Below, one piece after another: positions 1 through 9,952 of a DNA stretch of 64,000 nt; position 1 is the first letter of the stretch, and every line of letters begins with the position of its first letter. The DNA is from Prorocentrum cordatum (lineage: Eukaryota > Sar > Dinophyceae > Prorocentrales > Prorocentraceae). The position numbers and the translations under genes were made by a program. The DNA lies in the NCBI GenBank assembly GCA_963575745.1, contig CAUYUJ010003880.1, positions 181,001 through 245,000 of the forward strand. The letters run 5' to 3'. The notes beneath the pieces are model-generated. The model was not told where the DNA came from, made no database searches, and was given only the letters and a program-made list of their open reading frames with translations.

Positions 1-575
1 TGAGACCTTGGGTGGAGCTCCCTATGGGGCCATGAAGCGCGCGAGGGGCGTGCCGACATGGGGGTGGAACCGCGCGCGCCGCAAAAGCGAACGCAGCCAC
101 TTGGGCCTTCGGTGGAGCTCCCTATGGGGCCACGAATCGTGTGAGGGGTGTACCTCAATGGAGAGTGGAACCGCATGCGCCGCAAAAGCGAACGCAGCCA
201 TTTGGCCCTTCTGTGGAGCTCCCTAGGGGGCCACGAAACGTGTGAGGGGTGTGCCAAAAATGGGGGGGTGGAACCGCATGCGCCGCAAAAGCGAACGCAG
301 CCGCCAGGGCCTTCGGTGGAGCTCCCTATGGGGCCACGAAGCGTGCGAGGGGTGTGCCGAAATGGGGAGTGGAACCGCATGCGCCGCAAAAGCGAACGCA
401 GCCACTGGGGCCGTCGGTGGAGCTCCCAATGGGGCAACGAAACGTGTGAAGGGTGCACCGAAATGGGTGCGGGAGGGGGAGGAGGGGGGGGGGGGGGGGA
501 AGGAGGCGGGAACGCGGGGCACCGTCTCTTCAAAACGCGGACCCAACACCACAGGATGGTTGGGAAAAAAACGTC
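1..575 (+). repeat. ~102-bp GC-rich tandem repeat, first copy of a dispersed family
   Basis: A unit beginning near GGTGGAGCTCCCTATGGGG recurs at about 12, 111, 213, 315 and 416. Each unit carries 'GTGTGAGGGGTGTGCC' and 'CGCAAAAGCGAACGCAGCC'. The array ends in a G-rich tract (475-505) and a unique tail, 'GGACCCAACACCACAGG', at about 539. The same unit and tail recur at 39182-39640, so this is a dispersed composite repeat. Open frames through it are not supported as genes. Confidence 0.85.
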
Positions 576-732
576 GTCATCATCATCAGCAGCATCATCA
601 TAATCCTCTTCCGTTTTCCCTCGACATGTGGTCGTATGCATGGCCGCTGCATTTGGGCACAATCCGCAGTCGACCCAAACGGCCCGTTGCCAACGGCGCC
701 GCACCAGCACGGAGACCGGGGCCGCCTTGCGC

Positions 733-1415
733 ATGCTGGCGCAGCGCGTGATGCGCGCCAGCACCTCGTACGGCATGGAGGCGGACTGCCCCTGCATTGG
801 ACAAGGGCTAGTATTAAGCCTTTGCTTCCAGCACGGGACTCCGCGGAATCCTTGGAGCCCCTGGCCGAGAGGGCGCTCCAGCTCAAATGCTGGCCAGACC
901 AGACGAGCGCTGTCGACAACGACCATGAGATCCTCGTCATCACCCAGCCCAACGTCGACACGATCACGTCCGAGGATGAGCACAAGAACGCCACGACCCT
1001 CTACAATGCCTTCGTCGAGCAATTGCAGGACAAGTACAGGGAATGTATGATCTTGACCACACCCACAGACAAGGACGTCACCGTAGAAATTACCGCCGAG
1101 GGACACTACATGTTTGATCTCGACACAGACAAGCAGCGTTTCGGAATGAAACGAACTCTGCGGCCAACCACGAAAGCGTCCACGTCGAGAACAACGGGAT
1201 TGCAGCCGCAGAAGAAGCGGATGCCGCGGCTTAACAACCAGAACAACACGTCGGCGGCGATCGCGCCGACAAAAAGCCCGCGGCCGCCCGCGGGCCCGCC
1301 TCCGGGCCCGCGGCCGCCAAAGGGCCCGCCACCGCCACCGCGCGTCAGGATCAATATCCCCAAACCGCCGCCGCCGCCGGCCTTTCCCCAAGCCGCCGAG
1401 GAGCACCCAAGGTAG
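733..1415 (+). pseudogene. D-aminoacyl-tRNA deacylase (DTD)-like, frameshifted and missing active-site motifs
   Basis: DTD enzymes remove D-amino acids from mischarged tRNA. The first part (733 to ~835) reads MLAQRVMRAS then CIGQGLVLSLCF, matching the family start (QRV..ASV..., then IG.GLVVL.G). After a frame change near 835-845 the second frame gives LEPLAERALQLKCWPD, HEILVITQ and LYNAFVEQLQDKYR. These match the family's LA.KIL.LRLW.D, the strand leading to SQFTL, and PLY.AFVE.L. The catalytic SQFTL is replaced by TQPNV and the NxGPxT motif is absent, so the usual activity is unlikely. A Lys/Arg- and Pro-rich tail (~75 residues) follows the domain and ends in TAG. The family call rests on motif order only. 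No intron of sensible length explains the frame change, so I treat it as a broken copy; a sequencing indel is possible. Confidence 0.5.
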
Positions 1416-1439
1416 TGCAAGAGGCGCTGCGCAATTTAC

Positions 1440-2560
1440 CCTCCAGAAGGGGGTCCTCGGGTTCGGCTTGCTCCGTTTAGTGAGGTTAAGGCTAGGACAA
1501 TGCGTCCAGGTGCTCTATCCTCTATCCTTTCGGAGCGCGGCAGTGTCCGCCACTCGCTTAGTTTGAAACAGAATCAGCGCCAAGCCATGTGATGCCCCGC
1601 TATGTCATGCAACTACGATGTGATATGAGAGGATATGCTAGTCAGCGGGGCCCCTCTTGGCTTCCATTTTGGCCCTCGCCTTTCTGGAGCCCGAGCGCCT
1701 CGCCTTAGCCCCCGCCCATCAAGGCGCCTCACTTGGGAGCTCACCTTGGGGGCCCAACGATATGTTATGTCATGTTCTGCTATGCTGCCCAATGAGTATT
1801 CGCGGTTGCAATATCGGCCGTTCATAACATAGGACATCTCTATTTTATAATCATACAATAATACGTATTTTTATGTTAATGCACCATTGCTGCTGTTGAG
1901 AGGGGGGTATGGGTTCCATCCCCATCCTTCCCTCCCGGAGGACAAGGAGGGCCCATCCAGGTTTCTTTTTTGATTTTGGGTTTTTTCGATCCCGGAGGCC
2001 TTTCAGAGGCCCCCACGTGGGTGGTTGGCTGGGGATCGTGGTTGTCTTTTTGGGCGTGCGGCCTCTGGAGGCTGCATTCCCAAGCATTGTTTGTGAATTT
2101 TAAACTCCACCTTGTGACGCGCCACCAAGGCGCGCCCCAGACGGCGCTTCGATGCTAGACGCGTCATCCTGCCGAGCCGATCCGATCCGACCCTTTTCCC
2201 CCCACCCCTCACGACCAGACAACCCCTCCACCTCGGAACCACGCAGGTTGTGGTTCTCCCGGAAACGTGGATGAGGGCCCGGAGGTGGGCGATGATCACC
2301 ACCTCCTTCCTCCCCTTTTCTTTTCTCATTTGTTTCCGTTTCTTCTTCCTCTATTCTCCGATTTGCCGTTCCTCCTCTTCCGTCGTTCCCTATTATCCCT
2401 TCATCCCCTTCTCATCCCTGTGTCCTCATTCCTCATTCCTCCCTCCTTTCCCGCCCCCCGTCCCTTCATTCTGCCTCCCTCCATCATTCTGTCTGCCTCC
2501 CTCCGTCCTCCTGCTTCCGTCCTCCACTGCCTCCGTTCTCCCTCCGTCCTCCCTCCCTTC
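1440..2560. other. No gene recognised; ends in TC-rich DNA
   Basis: No open frame here has recognisable motifs. The last ~250 bases (from about 2310) become strongly pyrimidine-rich and run into the AGT microsatellite. Confidence 0.5.
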
Positions 2561-2585
2561 AGTCGTAGTAGTAGTAGTAGTAGTG

Positions 2586-2628
<43 letters not shown>

Positions 2629-2658
2629 TAGTAGTGGTAGTAGTAGTATTAGTAGTAA

Positions 2659-2712
<54 letters not shown>

Positions 2713-2774
2713 TGGTAGCACTAGTGGTAATAGCAGTAGTAGTAGTAGTAGTAGTAGTAGTCGTAGTCGTAGTC

Positions 2775-2810
<36 letters not shown>

Positions 2811-2900
2811 ATAGTAGTAGTAGTAGTCGTAGTTGTAGAAGTAGTAGTAGTAGTAGTAGTAGAAGTAGTAGTACTAGTAGTCGTAGTAGTAGTAGTAGTC

Positions 2901-2935
<35 letters not shown>

Positions 2936-2942
2936 CGTAGTT

Positions 2943-2974
<32 letters not shown>

Positions 2975-3044
2975 CGTAGTAGTAGTAGTAGTCGTAGTAG
3001 TAGTAGTAATAGTAGTAGTAGCAGTAGCAGTAGCAGTAGTAGTA

Positions 3045-3080
<36 letters not shown>

Positions 3081-3181
3081 TAGTAGTAGTAGTAGTAGTA
3101 GTAACAGTAGTAGTAGTAGTAGTAGTAGTAGTCGTAGTAGTAGTAGTAGTAGTAGTAGGTGTTGTAGTTGTAGTTGTAGTT

Positions 3182-3218
<37 letters not shown>

Positions 3219-3222
3219 CAGC

Positions 3223-3253
<31 letters not shown>

Positions 3254-3402
3254 CTAGTAGCAGTAGTCGTAGTAGTAGTAGTAGTAGTAGTAGGAGTAGT
3301 AGTAGTAGTCGTAGTAGTAGTAGTAGTAGTAGTAGCAGTAGCGGTAGTGGTAGTAGTATTAGAAACAGTAGTAGTAGTAGTAGTAGTAGTAGTAGCAGTA
3401 AC

Positions 3403-3447
<45 letters not shown>

Positions 3448-3451
3448 TCTG

Positions 3452-3490
<39 letters not shown>
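2561..3490 (+). repeat. (AGT)n trinucleotide microsatellite, ~930 bp
   Basis: Almost uninterrupted AGT units with scattered AGC, CGT, GGT and AAT variants. Because one of the three frames is TAG, the long poly-Ser and poly-Val frames across it are produced by the repeat and are not evidence for a protein. A smaller array of the same triplet lies at 41254-41385. Confidence 0.95.
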
Positions 3491-3491
<1 letters not shown>

Positions 3492-3619
3492 GATTATTGT
3501 TAGTAGTAGAGAGACAGAAGAGATATACAGAGAGAAAGGCCACTGCCACCGTGCTCAAAGTTAATACTTTCGTTGTGGGTTTGTGTAATCAACATCGGCA
3601 CACTGGTGTTCGTTCTGGT

Positions 3620-4458
3620 ATGGCGATGTATTTGGAGATAGCGAGCCCAGCACCTGCGATGGAACAGAGCCGCATAGAGCTATCATTGCCATATAGCAAA
3701 CTTATTATGTCCAACTTACACCAGCCGGTTTCCAGTGGTGATGAGAACGCAGCAGCGTTGGAAGCTCGATTGATGACAGCAACTTCGAATAATTTTCAAT
3801 GGCTGAAGGCAGGTGGTGCTCGTGGGCCGCTTTTCAACATCACGGGCTTCGATATTGAAGGAGCTGGTCACAGTCCGTATACGACGTACACGCAGATGCC
3901 AGAGCTTCAAGGAGTGACGTTGGGGTTGGTCATGTGGGGTTCCCCTCGTTGGTCAGATTCGCCAGATGGTACTACGCAGCATTTCAGAGACTCCAGCACA
4001 TTCAAAACGAACGCGTTCGAGTCGATGCCATCATCGAGACATTCCCCAGTAGATACGGACCCGAGTTCTGGCACCTTGCGTATAGCAAGAAAGGTGTTGC
4101 GGATACTCGTTTCAAACGCAGTTTTCTTGTGACAGAGGGCTTCTTTCGTGAGTACAAACCTCTTGGGGCAGGGGCGGAGTTTCGATTCCTTCAAGATGAG
4201 AGCGAAGCAACCATGGTTGCAATGTTGGTGCCGCAGAGATTCTCTCAGTGCGTGATTTGGAAGGGTCACCAAGTCGACGTAGGGATGACGTGACTCAACA
4301 TTACGAATGATCTGCAAGATCAAGAGCGCGCGCTTGAACTTGGCGGGCAACATTATGGCTTGTCTTACGAGATGTACCTTGCGTGGCAAGAACTGTCGGT
4401 TGTTGGCAAGATGTCGTCAACGTCTGTTTCCGCTGTAGTTATTGCATCCTCAAGGTAG
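3620..4458 (+). pseudogene. Unrecognised broken ORF at the left edge of the AT-richer island
   Basis: I do not recognise this protein. From the ATG at 3620 one frame gives an ordinary-looking globular sequence (AMEQSRIELSLPYSKL, NNFQWLKAGGARGPLFNI). Near 3930 coding character moves to the next frame (LVRFARWYYAAFQRLQH, RYGPEFWHLAYSKKG, FFREYKPLGAGAEFRFLQ). That frame has a single in-frame TGA at 4291-4293 and then continues with LGGQHYGLSYEMYLAWQEL to TAG at 4456-4458. One frame change plus one internal stop argue for a decayed gene. Base composition is visibly less GC-rich than the flanks, as in the ORFs up to 11.3 kb. Two hairpins of the 17-nt family (4528, 4586) follow the end. Confidence 0.4.
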
Positions 4459-4527
4459 CTGCTAGCTACCGCGCGTTTAGATTGCACCTCCCATCATCGA
4501 ACATGCTATCTTGCAATGAGCGAGCAT

Positions 4528-4602
4528 GGTGTCTTTTTGTCACCTACCGCATGCCTTTTTTTATCGTGACCTGGCGTTCGCTAACGGTGTCTGCTTGTCA
4601 CC
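4528..4602 (+). terminator. Two 17-nt hairpins (4528-4544 and 4586-4602) after the broken ORF
   Basis: GGTGTCTTTTTGTCACC and GGTGTCTGCTTGTCACC: GGTG/CACC arms around a T-rich loop. They lie 70-130 nt past the TAG at 4458. They belong to a family with members near 5868, 6993, 7790, 7877, 11324 and 11394. A 3'-end role is inferred from position; nothing in the DNA proves it. Confidence 0.4.
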
Positions 4603-4936
4603 GGGCGATATTTTGGCACAGAAATGCAGGCCGTAGCGCAGCGCAGCGCAGCATCGCATAGAAAATGTTGACCCAATCGTCAAACGATCGTCCCGGCCAT
4701 TCGGCGCACATGATCCTATCCGTCTCCGTGCATCCCTTTCTTCGCGCTCTAGACACTGGAGAACTCCCGCGCGTGGGGCGCATTAGCGTGGTACTGCGCA
4801 TGCCGGCGCAGTGATCGAGTCGCAAGCAACACGTGCGCCCATCCATACGCGTTGGATGTTCTCAAGCAGCCCCAGGATTACATACTCCTTCCATTGTCTT
4901 CACTCAAGGGCGGGGGGCATCGCAGTGTCTCCAGCA

Positions 4937-5848
4937 ATGGCTGCGCGCGTGGGCACGACCCAGGATCTTCTTGACGCTTTACCAGAACGCCCGCCTGCAG
5001 CCTCGAAGACGACGTGGAGCGCCTTTGGCGATGCGTTGGCGAAGGACATCAACCTGGGCCAAATCTTCAACCGGCGTCCGCTCCTGCGCCGCGAGGTAAA
5101 GCGGCGGGGGGGCATTGCGAAGATTTGGCGAGAGATGCATCCGACCGCGGCGGCCGTCTTCGACGCCAGAGTTGCGCGGCGCGCGCGCGATCAGCGCGCC
5201 CGCGGCCCAGGAGTTGCTCAATGTGCCCATCATGAGCGCGTCGGCTTTGTCCAGAATGCCCAGTGCGAGTATCGCCAGCGCCGGCGCGCGCAGATCTACT
5301 GGCCGAGGTTGCTTCCCGTGTTCGAAGAGACAAACCCGCGCGCTCACTATCACAGCGCGCCGTTGGCCCCGCGTAATCAGCGCGCTTACAGTCGCGCCCG
5401 CCAGCCCGACCATCTGCGCGCGCTTCAGGCCCCCGTTGGACGCCTGTGCGTTCCGACAGCTCCTGGGGGGGGTCCCGAATCGGATCGCGCGGGGGGGGGC
5501 AGGCGCGGTCGCTCCTCTTCTTGCCGCAGCTCTTGCAGAAGGGAGGTCAGGCAACGCGGCCGGGCGCCTCGGCCCCCTTCTTCTTCTTCGAGCTCGACCG
5601 CCGCGTCGATCGCCCCCTCACCGAAGGCCATCCCCGGCGCCGCGCGCGCTGCTTCTGAGCGCGGCCCCGGGCGGAGCAGTGGCGACTTCTCGCCGAAGGC
5701 CGTCGCAGGCATCGCGCGCGCTGCCTCTGCGGGCGGCCCCGAGCGGAGCAGGCGGTTGCCAACCCCCCCGCCGCCTCCGCGCGGTGCTCCGACGCCGCCG
5801 GCGCCCCCGCGTCGCCCGCGCTCCGCGGTGGATGATAGCGACCTGTAA
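4937..5848 (+). CDS. Hypothetical protein, ~303 aa, with Ser/Pro/Arg-rich C-terminus
   Basis: No family recognised. The most protein-like part is the first ~90 residues after the ATG at 4937 (DLLDALPERPPAASKTTW, FGDALAKDINLGQIFNRRPL, GGIAKIWREMHPTAAAVFDA), which looks like a small helical basic domain. The rest becomes Arg/Ser/Pro-rich, with two similar segments beginning 'SPKAI' and 'SPKAV'. The ORF ends at TAA 5846-5848, and a hairpin of the 17-nt family begins 20 nt later. Competing frames over 5115-5876 (+) and 4979-5554 (-) are also open because of high GC, so the reading frame after ~5200 is uncertain. Confidence 0.35.
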   Translation: MAARVGTTQDLLDALPERPPAASKTTWSAFGDALAKDINLGQIFNRRPLLRREVKRRGGIAKIWREMHPTAAAVFDARVARRARDQRARGPGVAQCAHHERVGFVQNAQCEYRQRRRAQIYWPRLLPVFEETNPRAHYHSAPLAPRNQRAYSRARQPDHLRALQAPVGRLCVPTAPGGGPESDRAGGGRRGRSSSCRSSCRREVRQRGRAPRPPSSSSSSTAASIAPSPKAIPGAARAASERGPGRSSGDFSPKAVAGIARAASAGGPERSRRLPTPPPPPRGAPTPPAPPRRPRSAVDDSDL

Positions 5849-5867
5849 TTATCATTCCTTGCTTCAT

Positions 5868-5884
5868 GGTGTCTGATTGTCACC
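5868..5884 (+). terminator. 17-nt hairpin 20 nt after an ORF stop
   Basis: GGTGTCTGATTGTCACC, with GGTG/CACC arms. A related palindrome, ACTGATTGTCAGT, follows at about 5906-5918. Confidence 0.45.
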
Positions 5885-5919
5885 GCTCGCATTTGAGTTT
5901 ATGAGGACTGATTGTCAGT

Positions 5920-6490
5920 GTTAGGCGATTGAAGTAGCGTATACTTTCCGAACGTGCCGCGCACGATGTCTCATCGTCATCTCACCTTGAAGTCCCGTGG
6001 CGCCCCTGAGAATCGAAACAACGTTAGATAGAATATTCGCCATGCAACCATGCTCAACGATTCAGTATATCATCGTCATCTGGAGGGGCCTATCGCCCGT
6101 GCAAGGGTTCCGGAACTCTTCTGTGATATATATATATATATGGGTTCAGACTGCCTACTATGATTCTGGTTGAAACTCGCAGCGCTATCCATCATATACT
6201 AGGCTTCGAAGTCGCCGCATTACTTATCATATGGTCGATGACATGCTATAGCTAGACCTGAGTATATTGCACCGGATTACATGAATACGGGGACGGCGAA
6301 GACTAATCTGTTTTTTTGTTATATATATACACGCGTGCGGCTTTTTTGCGCAATAGAAAGAAGGTCGAAGAAGCACATAATGCATTTGCATGTGAAGACG
6401 GGCAAATGAGATCAAACGCAGTTGAACATAGTTTCCATCGCCCTCTGCGGTTCAAGCGCGCGTCCGCATCAGAACGCGCAGCCTTTGCGA
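5920..6490. other. AT-rich, no gene seen
   Basis: A short (AT)n run lies near 6127-6140 and another TA-rich run near 6320. No convincing coding sequence. Confidence 0.5.
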
Positions 6491-6491
6491 G

Positions 6492-6791
6492 ATGCAGTTC
6501 TTTTGCCGATGCGGATCCCCAGCTGTCCGCCCCGTCTGTTCTATCATCGGGGCGGGCGCTGATGCCCGCGAAGCGCTGGCGATGGTAGAGTGCACAACTC
6601 CGCCGCCAGCTCGCCGGCCCGTCGACCCACCCCCGCCACCTGCGCCGCGGGTCGCGCCCGTCGCGCGCGCCGGCGATTCGCCGCGGAGAACGTTGTTCGG
6701 CAATGCAACTTGGGAAGACACTGGCGATGATATCGAAGCAAAGATTGTATATCCGCTCGTCTTTCGGCCTCCACCATTCCCAATGATTTGA
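6492..6791 (+). CDS. Small hypothetical ORF, 99 aa
   Basis: It starts MQFFCRCGSPAVRPVC, with four cysteines in the first 16 residues apart from spacing. A Pro-rich middle follows, then a more ordinary tail (TLFGNATWEDTGDDIEAKIV). No family recognised. It may be a fragment of a longer decayed gene of the AT-richer island. Confidence 0.2.
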   Translation: MQFFCRCGSPAVRPVCSIIGAGADAREALAMVECTTPPPARRPVDPPPPPAPRVAPVARAGDSPRRTLFGNATWEDTGDDIEAKIVYPLVFRPPPFPMI

Positions 6792-6992
6792 ATATTCAAC
6801 TGGCATCGCGCCAGTGCGACGTTGAGATTGGTTGAATGAAAACGTCGCTGGGTTGTGTCTGCTCGGCCGTTGCAGTGCAGACGTAGCCATGATGACTGAA
6901 CGTCGTCTCGCGTTCGTTTCAATATGATCGGGCTTCTCACTATGCACCCGTAAATGCCTACGTTGGAAGTCTGATTGATGCCATAGCGGTAG

Positions 6993-7011
6993 CGATGACT
7001 GTTCGTCATCG
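6993..7011 (+). terminator. 19-nt perfect hairpin, 7-bp stem, loop TGTTC
   Basis: CGATGACTGTTCGTCATCG forms a perfect 7-bp stem. Loop size and arm geometry match the other members of the family, but the arm sequence differs. Confidence 0.45.
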
Positions 7012-7309
7012 AATCCCCTAATGGCAACACAGGAAGCGCCCCTGAAACATCCTTCCTCTCTTCTCTCGATTTCCCCCTGGGGGTGTTTCAGAGGCGGGCT
7101 CGAATGCCCCCCCCTGTCCGAATTGCCGACCTCGTCCGCGTGTTTTTTTTTTGTTTTCGCACGGGCCGCCCCTGAAACATCCCACCGCGTGTCTCTTTCG
7201 TGGGAATGGCCACGCTCATCGGCCAGAAGGGTTCTTGACCTCTCCCGCGACCTCTGGGTGCGTAGACTACAGGCGGCTCAAAGCATTGCTACCTGCTCGT
7301 TAGTTCAGT

Positions 7310-7726
7310 ATGCCCTCGGTCCGCCGTGCCCAGTCAAATGGAGATTTCTCTGATATATGCCACGGCAGTCTTTCTAGGTCCATCTCGTGTGACAACATGA
7401 ATGAGTTAGACGAGATCCCACCGATCATGCTCACGAGCGACGCATTATTGTGGCATCCCCCCACATTGTTGCAATACGATGTCTACACCGCTATATCCGA
7501 GAAGTTTTGGTTTAGGATTGCATTGGGCATCGAACATCAGGTTCGTGAAGTGGAGTTTTTCCTTGAACAACAGGTGCAGCTTGCCGTGTCCGTAGTTCAC
7601 CCATGGCGCCCCGCTCCTCGTTGGATGCAGAGAGTTCCGACGATCTGCGCGCGCGCAGGCGTGCAGGCAATCGGCGTGGTGGTATCCAGATACCGTTGCC
7701 CGCGCTGTCGTCAACTGGTGGATTGA
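7310..7726 (+). CDS. Hypothetical ORF, 138 aa
   Basis: No family recognised. An internal ATG at 7397 begins the most protein-like portion (MNELDEIPPIMLTSDALLWH, KFWFRIALGIEHQVREVEFF). The last 20 residues contain CPRC. Two hairpins (7790, 7877) and a perfect 12-bp palindrome (ATTGTCGACAAT, 7817-7828) follow within 170 nt. Confidence 0.25.
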   Translation: MPSVRRAQSNGDFSDICHGSLSRSISCDNMNELDEIPPIMLTSDALLWHPPTLLQYDVYTAISEKFWFRIALGIEHQVREVEFFLEQQVQLAVSVVHPWRPAPRWMQRVPTICARAGVQAIGVVVSRYRCPRCRQLVD

Positions 7727-7789
7727 TTGCGCGTGCGCTGATAGTCGACCAGACCGCGCACCATGAGTCTTCGGCCATTCGTCAGCATG

Positions 7790-7810
7790 ATGGTGTCTGA
7801 TCGTCACCAT
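7790..7810 (+). terminator. 21-nt hairpin with ATGGTG/CACCAT arms
   Basis: Arms ATGGTG and CACCAT flank TCTGATCGT. A small ORF's TGA (7798-7800) lies inside it. Member of the 17-nt hairpin family. Confidence 0.45.
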
Positions 7811-7876
7811 ACCTTGATTGTCGACAATGGGCTCTGTGGTAGGCATTGCGTAACTGGCCCTTCTTCCGGAGGTTAT

Positions 7877-7893
7877 GGTGTCTGATTGTCACC
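7877..7893 (+). terminator. 17-nt hairpin of the same family
   Basis: GGTGTCTGATTGTCACC, identical to the copy at 5868-5884. A degenerate copy, GGTATCTGATTGTCACT, lies at 8463-8479. Confidence 0.45.
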
Positions 7894-8097
7894 GGCACTG
7901 ACTAACTGCGTGCGACGTCGTATATGGTTGAATCATAACGGCATTCGACGCGTGAAGACGCCTCGAATCCACGAGGTCGCGTGAAAGAAATCATTGCGGC
8001 TGGCCGCGCGCAGGGATTATCATTATCTTGCGATGCCACATCATCCGTTTGTGGGCGAGCGTGCGTTGAGATTTTTTGTGCCAAATCTGCGAGTATT

Positions 8098-8349
8098 ATG
8101 TTTGATCTATGCTTGCGCAGTGCGATTACATCTCGCCCAATCACTTACATTCACGTAGACTTCGCGCACACGTTCGGCGATGTGGAACATGCCGTGAGCA
8201 TGCACATGAACATCAGGACTACTGTCGTGTATCCATCACACCAGTCAACAAGAAGCCTGGTGGCCACCACATGTTTCCGGGCCAACACGTCGGATATTCA
8301 AGGGGTAGTGCATGATGAACCGCACTGGGTGTTTCGAATGCGCCTGTGA
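8098..8349 (+). CDS. Hypothetical ORF, paralogue of 9154-9417
   Basis: From the ATG at 8098 the ORF encodes ~83 residues including HTFGDVEHAVSMHMN, TTVVYPSHQ, SLVATTCFRAN and HDEPHWVFRMRL, ending in TGA. The ORF ending at 9417 has the same order and spacing (HAFQDGEYALSRHMN, VTVLYPTHA, LLATTCYMT, HDPNWMSRRLL). The two are diverged duplicates that keep His/Cys/Trp positions. I do not recognise the family. Both are probably only the 3' portion of a longer ancestral gene. Confidence 0.35.
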   Translation: MFDLCLRSAITSRPITYIHVDFAHTFGDVEHAVSMHMNIRTTVVYPSHQSTRSLVATTCFRANTSDIQGVVHDEPHWVFRMRL

Positions 8350-9153
8350 AGCAAGGGCAGCGGCTATGACTCGCCAAGATATATGCTTGATGTCTGGTGT
8401 CATGCTCCCTCATGAATATACCTTTCCTGTATATCATAAGGTATATGTTTGATTCCGCTGCAGGTATCTGATTGTCACTAGGAATAGCCTCGAATATCAT
8501 AACGCGTGTGATTGATGCGCGCGAGGGATCCATCGACTGCACTTTCCACGCGCGACGGCCATCGAAAACCATAGAAAAAGAGACGCACATACACGCACCT
8601 CTGCATTCTAGAGGATGCGCATCTCTGCAAAAGGATGCGTGAGCGATATTTGTTAGCACTTTTGGGGTTTCCGTGATGGCCGTCGCTCCCTTTCGGTTGC
8701 TGAAGGAAAATCCGCGCGTGATTTTTTCTCCATTGATCATCTGAGTATTCGTCGTCCTCGTAGTCATATAGCTGCCCCTGCACGTACCTCCCTGTTTCCG
8801 TCACTAGATGTTTGAGCTTCAAGTTCGGAGTGACGTGCTGCGCTGTATTTTTTCTCAGTGGATTCATCTGAGCATGGGCAGTTGGAAGAACATGATTCCG
8901 GATTGGCCTCGGTCACTGTCGGAGGATAACATTACGTTCAATGACGTTTTATGGAACGTTTCCCTCACTCGATACGCGTCTACCATGCGGCGATGCACAT
9001 CTTGTATACCTTGTCCGTTTTGGACCCGCGTTGATGATGCTGCGGACGCATTCCAGGATAATCGCATATATGGGGTGAGACGAGTACGTGTACTACAGCG
9101 CAATTCTTCCGCGTATACACGTGGGGGCATATCTCGAACACACCAGATATGCA

Positions 9154-9417
9154 ATGGCATCCAATTGTTTGAACTTGACAGTGCGCAATAGAATCTCGTC
9201 CAGTGAGTTGACGAAGGTGTTTTTTGATTTCTTGCACGCCTTCCAGGATGGTGAATATGCACTGAGTAGGCATATGAACAACAAAGTAACAGTTTTATAC
9301 CCGACGCACGCAAATAACATATGCCTTCTCGCCACGACTTGTTACATGACAATCGCGAAAGAGCTGCATGTAGTGCTGCAGCACGATCCCAACTGGATGT
9401 CCCGCCGATTGCTCTGA
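9154..9417 (+). CDS. Hypothetical ORF, paralogue of 8098-8349
   Basis: ATG at 9154, 87 residues, ending NWMSRRLL then TGA. Shared positions with the first copy include F/H-x-F, HMN, VxYP(S/T)H, ATTC and HxxxxW. The frame continues open upstream to 9088 without an obvious start. The overlapping ORF 8808-9191 in another frame (MFELQVRSDVLRC) may be the upstream part of the same decayed gene. Confidence 0.35.
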   Translation: MASNCLNLTVRNRISSSELTKVFFDFLHAFQDGEYALSRHMNNKVTVLYPTHANNICLLATTCYMTIAKELHVVLQHDPNWMSRRLL

Positions 9418-9675
9418 TACAGAGAAAGCTATGTACTGTCATGATGACATCTGCTTGATGCCGACTGTCTATGGCCACTGAACCAGCATTACATAGAGCA
9501 TGTGCTTGATGGTCGCTTTGCACACACAGATACACTGAACTCAGTAGTAGGACATCTGTTCGGTGCCAAAGACTTTTTGCATCCGCATTTTCTGTTTCCA
9601 TTAGGACACCATAAAAGGCATATGGTCGATGTTGTTTGTGTCATACACATCGCTTGTGATATGAGAAAAGTGAGC

Positions 9676-9905
9676 GCCTCCTCCTCCTCCCCCTCCTCCC
9701 CCCCCCCTGTTCCCCCCTCGACCGCCGGCGCGTTTCGGTCGGAAGAGGCACGTGTTACGCCCCGAGGGCCAGCGCCAGCTATCTCCTCCTGTTCCCGTGC
9801 TCCCCCGGGTCTTCCTGCTCCTCCTGCTCCCCTTGACCCCCCCCGCCTTCCCCTTTTTTGTTCGCCTCGTTCCCCTCGGCCTCCTCCTCCTACCGCAAGC
9901 CATTA
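9676..9905 (+). repeat. C-rich/CCT tract inside the AT-richer island
   Basis: Runs of CCTCCT and CCCCCC bounded by AT-richer DNA. It resembles the triplet-rich introns at 23311 and 28582, but no clear splice pair was found here. Confidence 0.5.
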
Positions 9906-9952
9906 ACTCGAGCTGCACATGCTGCCTACTTGGCACCCTGCAGCTGCAGTTA

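Noticed and set aside
1661-1685. CCATTTTGGC leader-like 10-mer on the + strand
   Set aside because: Flanking bases do not match the leader and no coding sequence follows.
2267-3600. Very long poly-Ser/poly-Val and poly-Thr/poly-Leu open frames
   Set aside because: They are translations of the AGT microsatellite. Only the part after ~3620 has normal protein composition.
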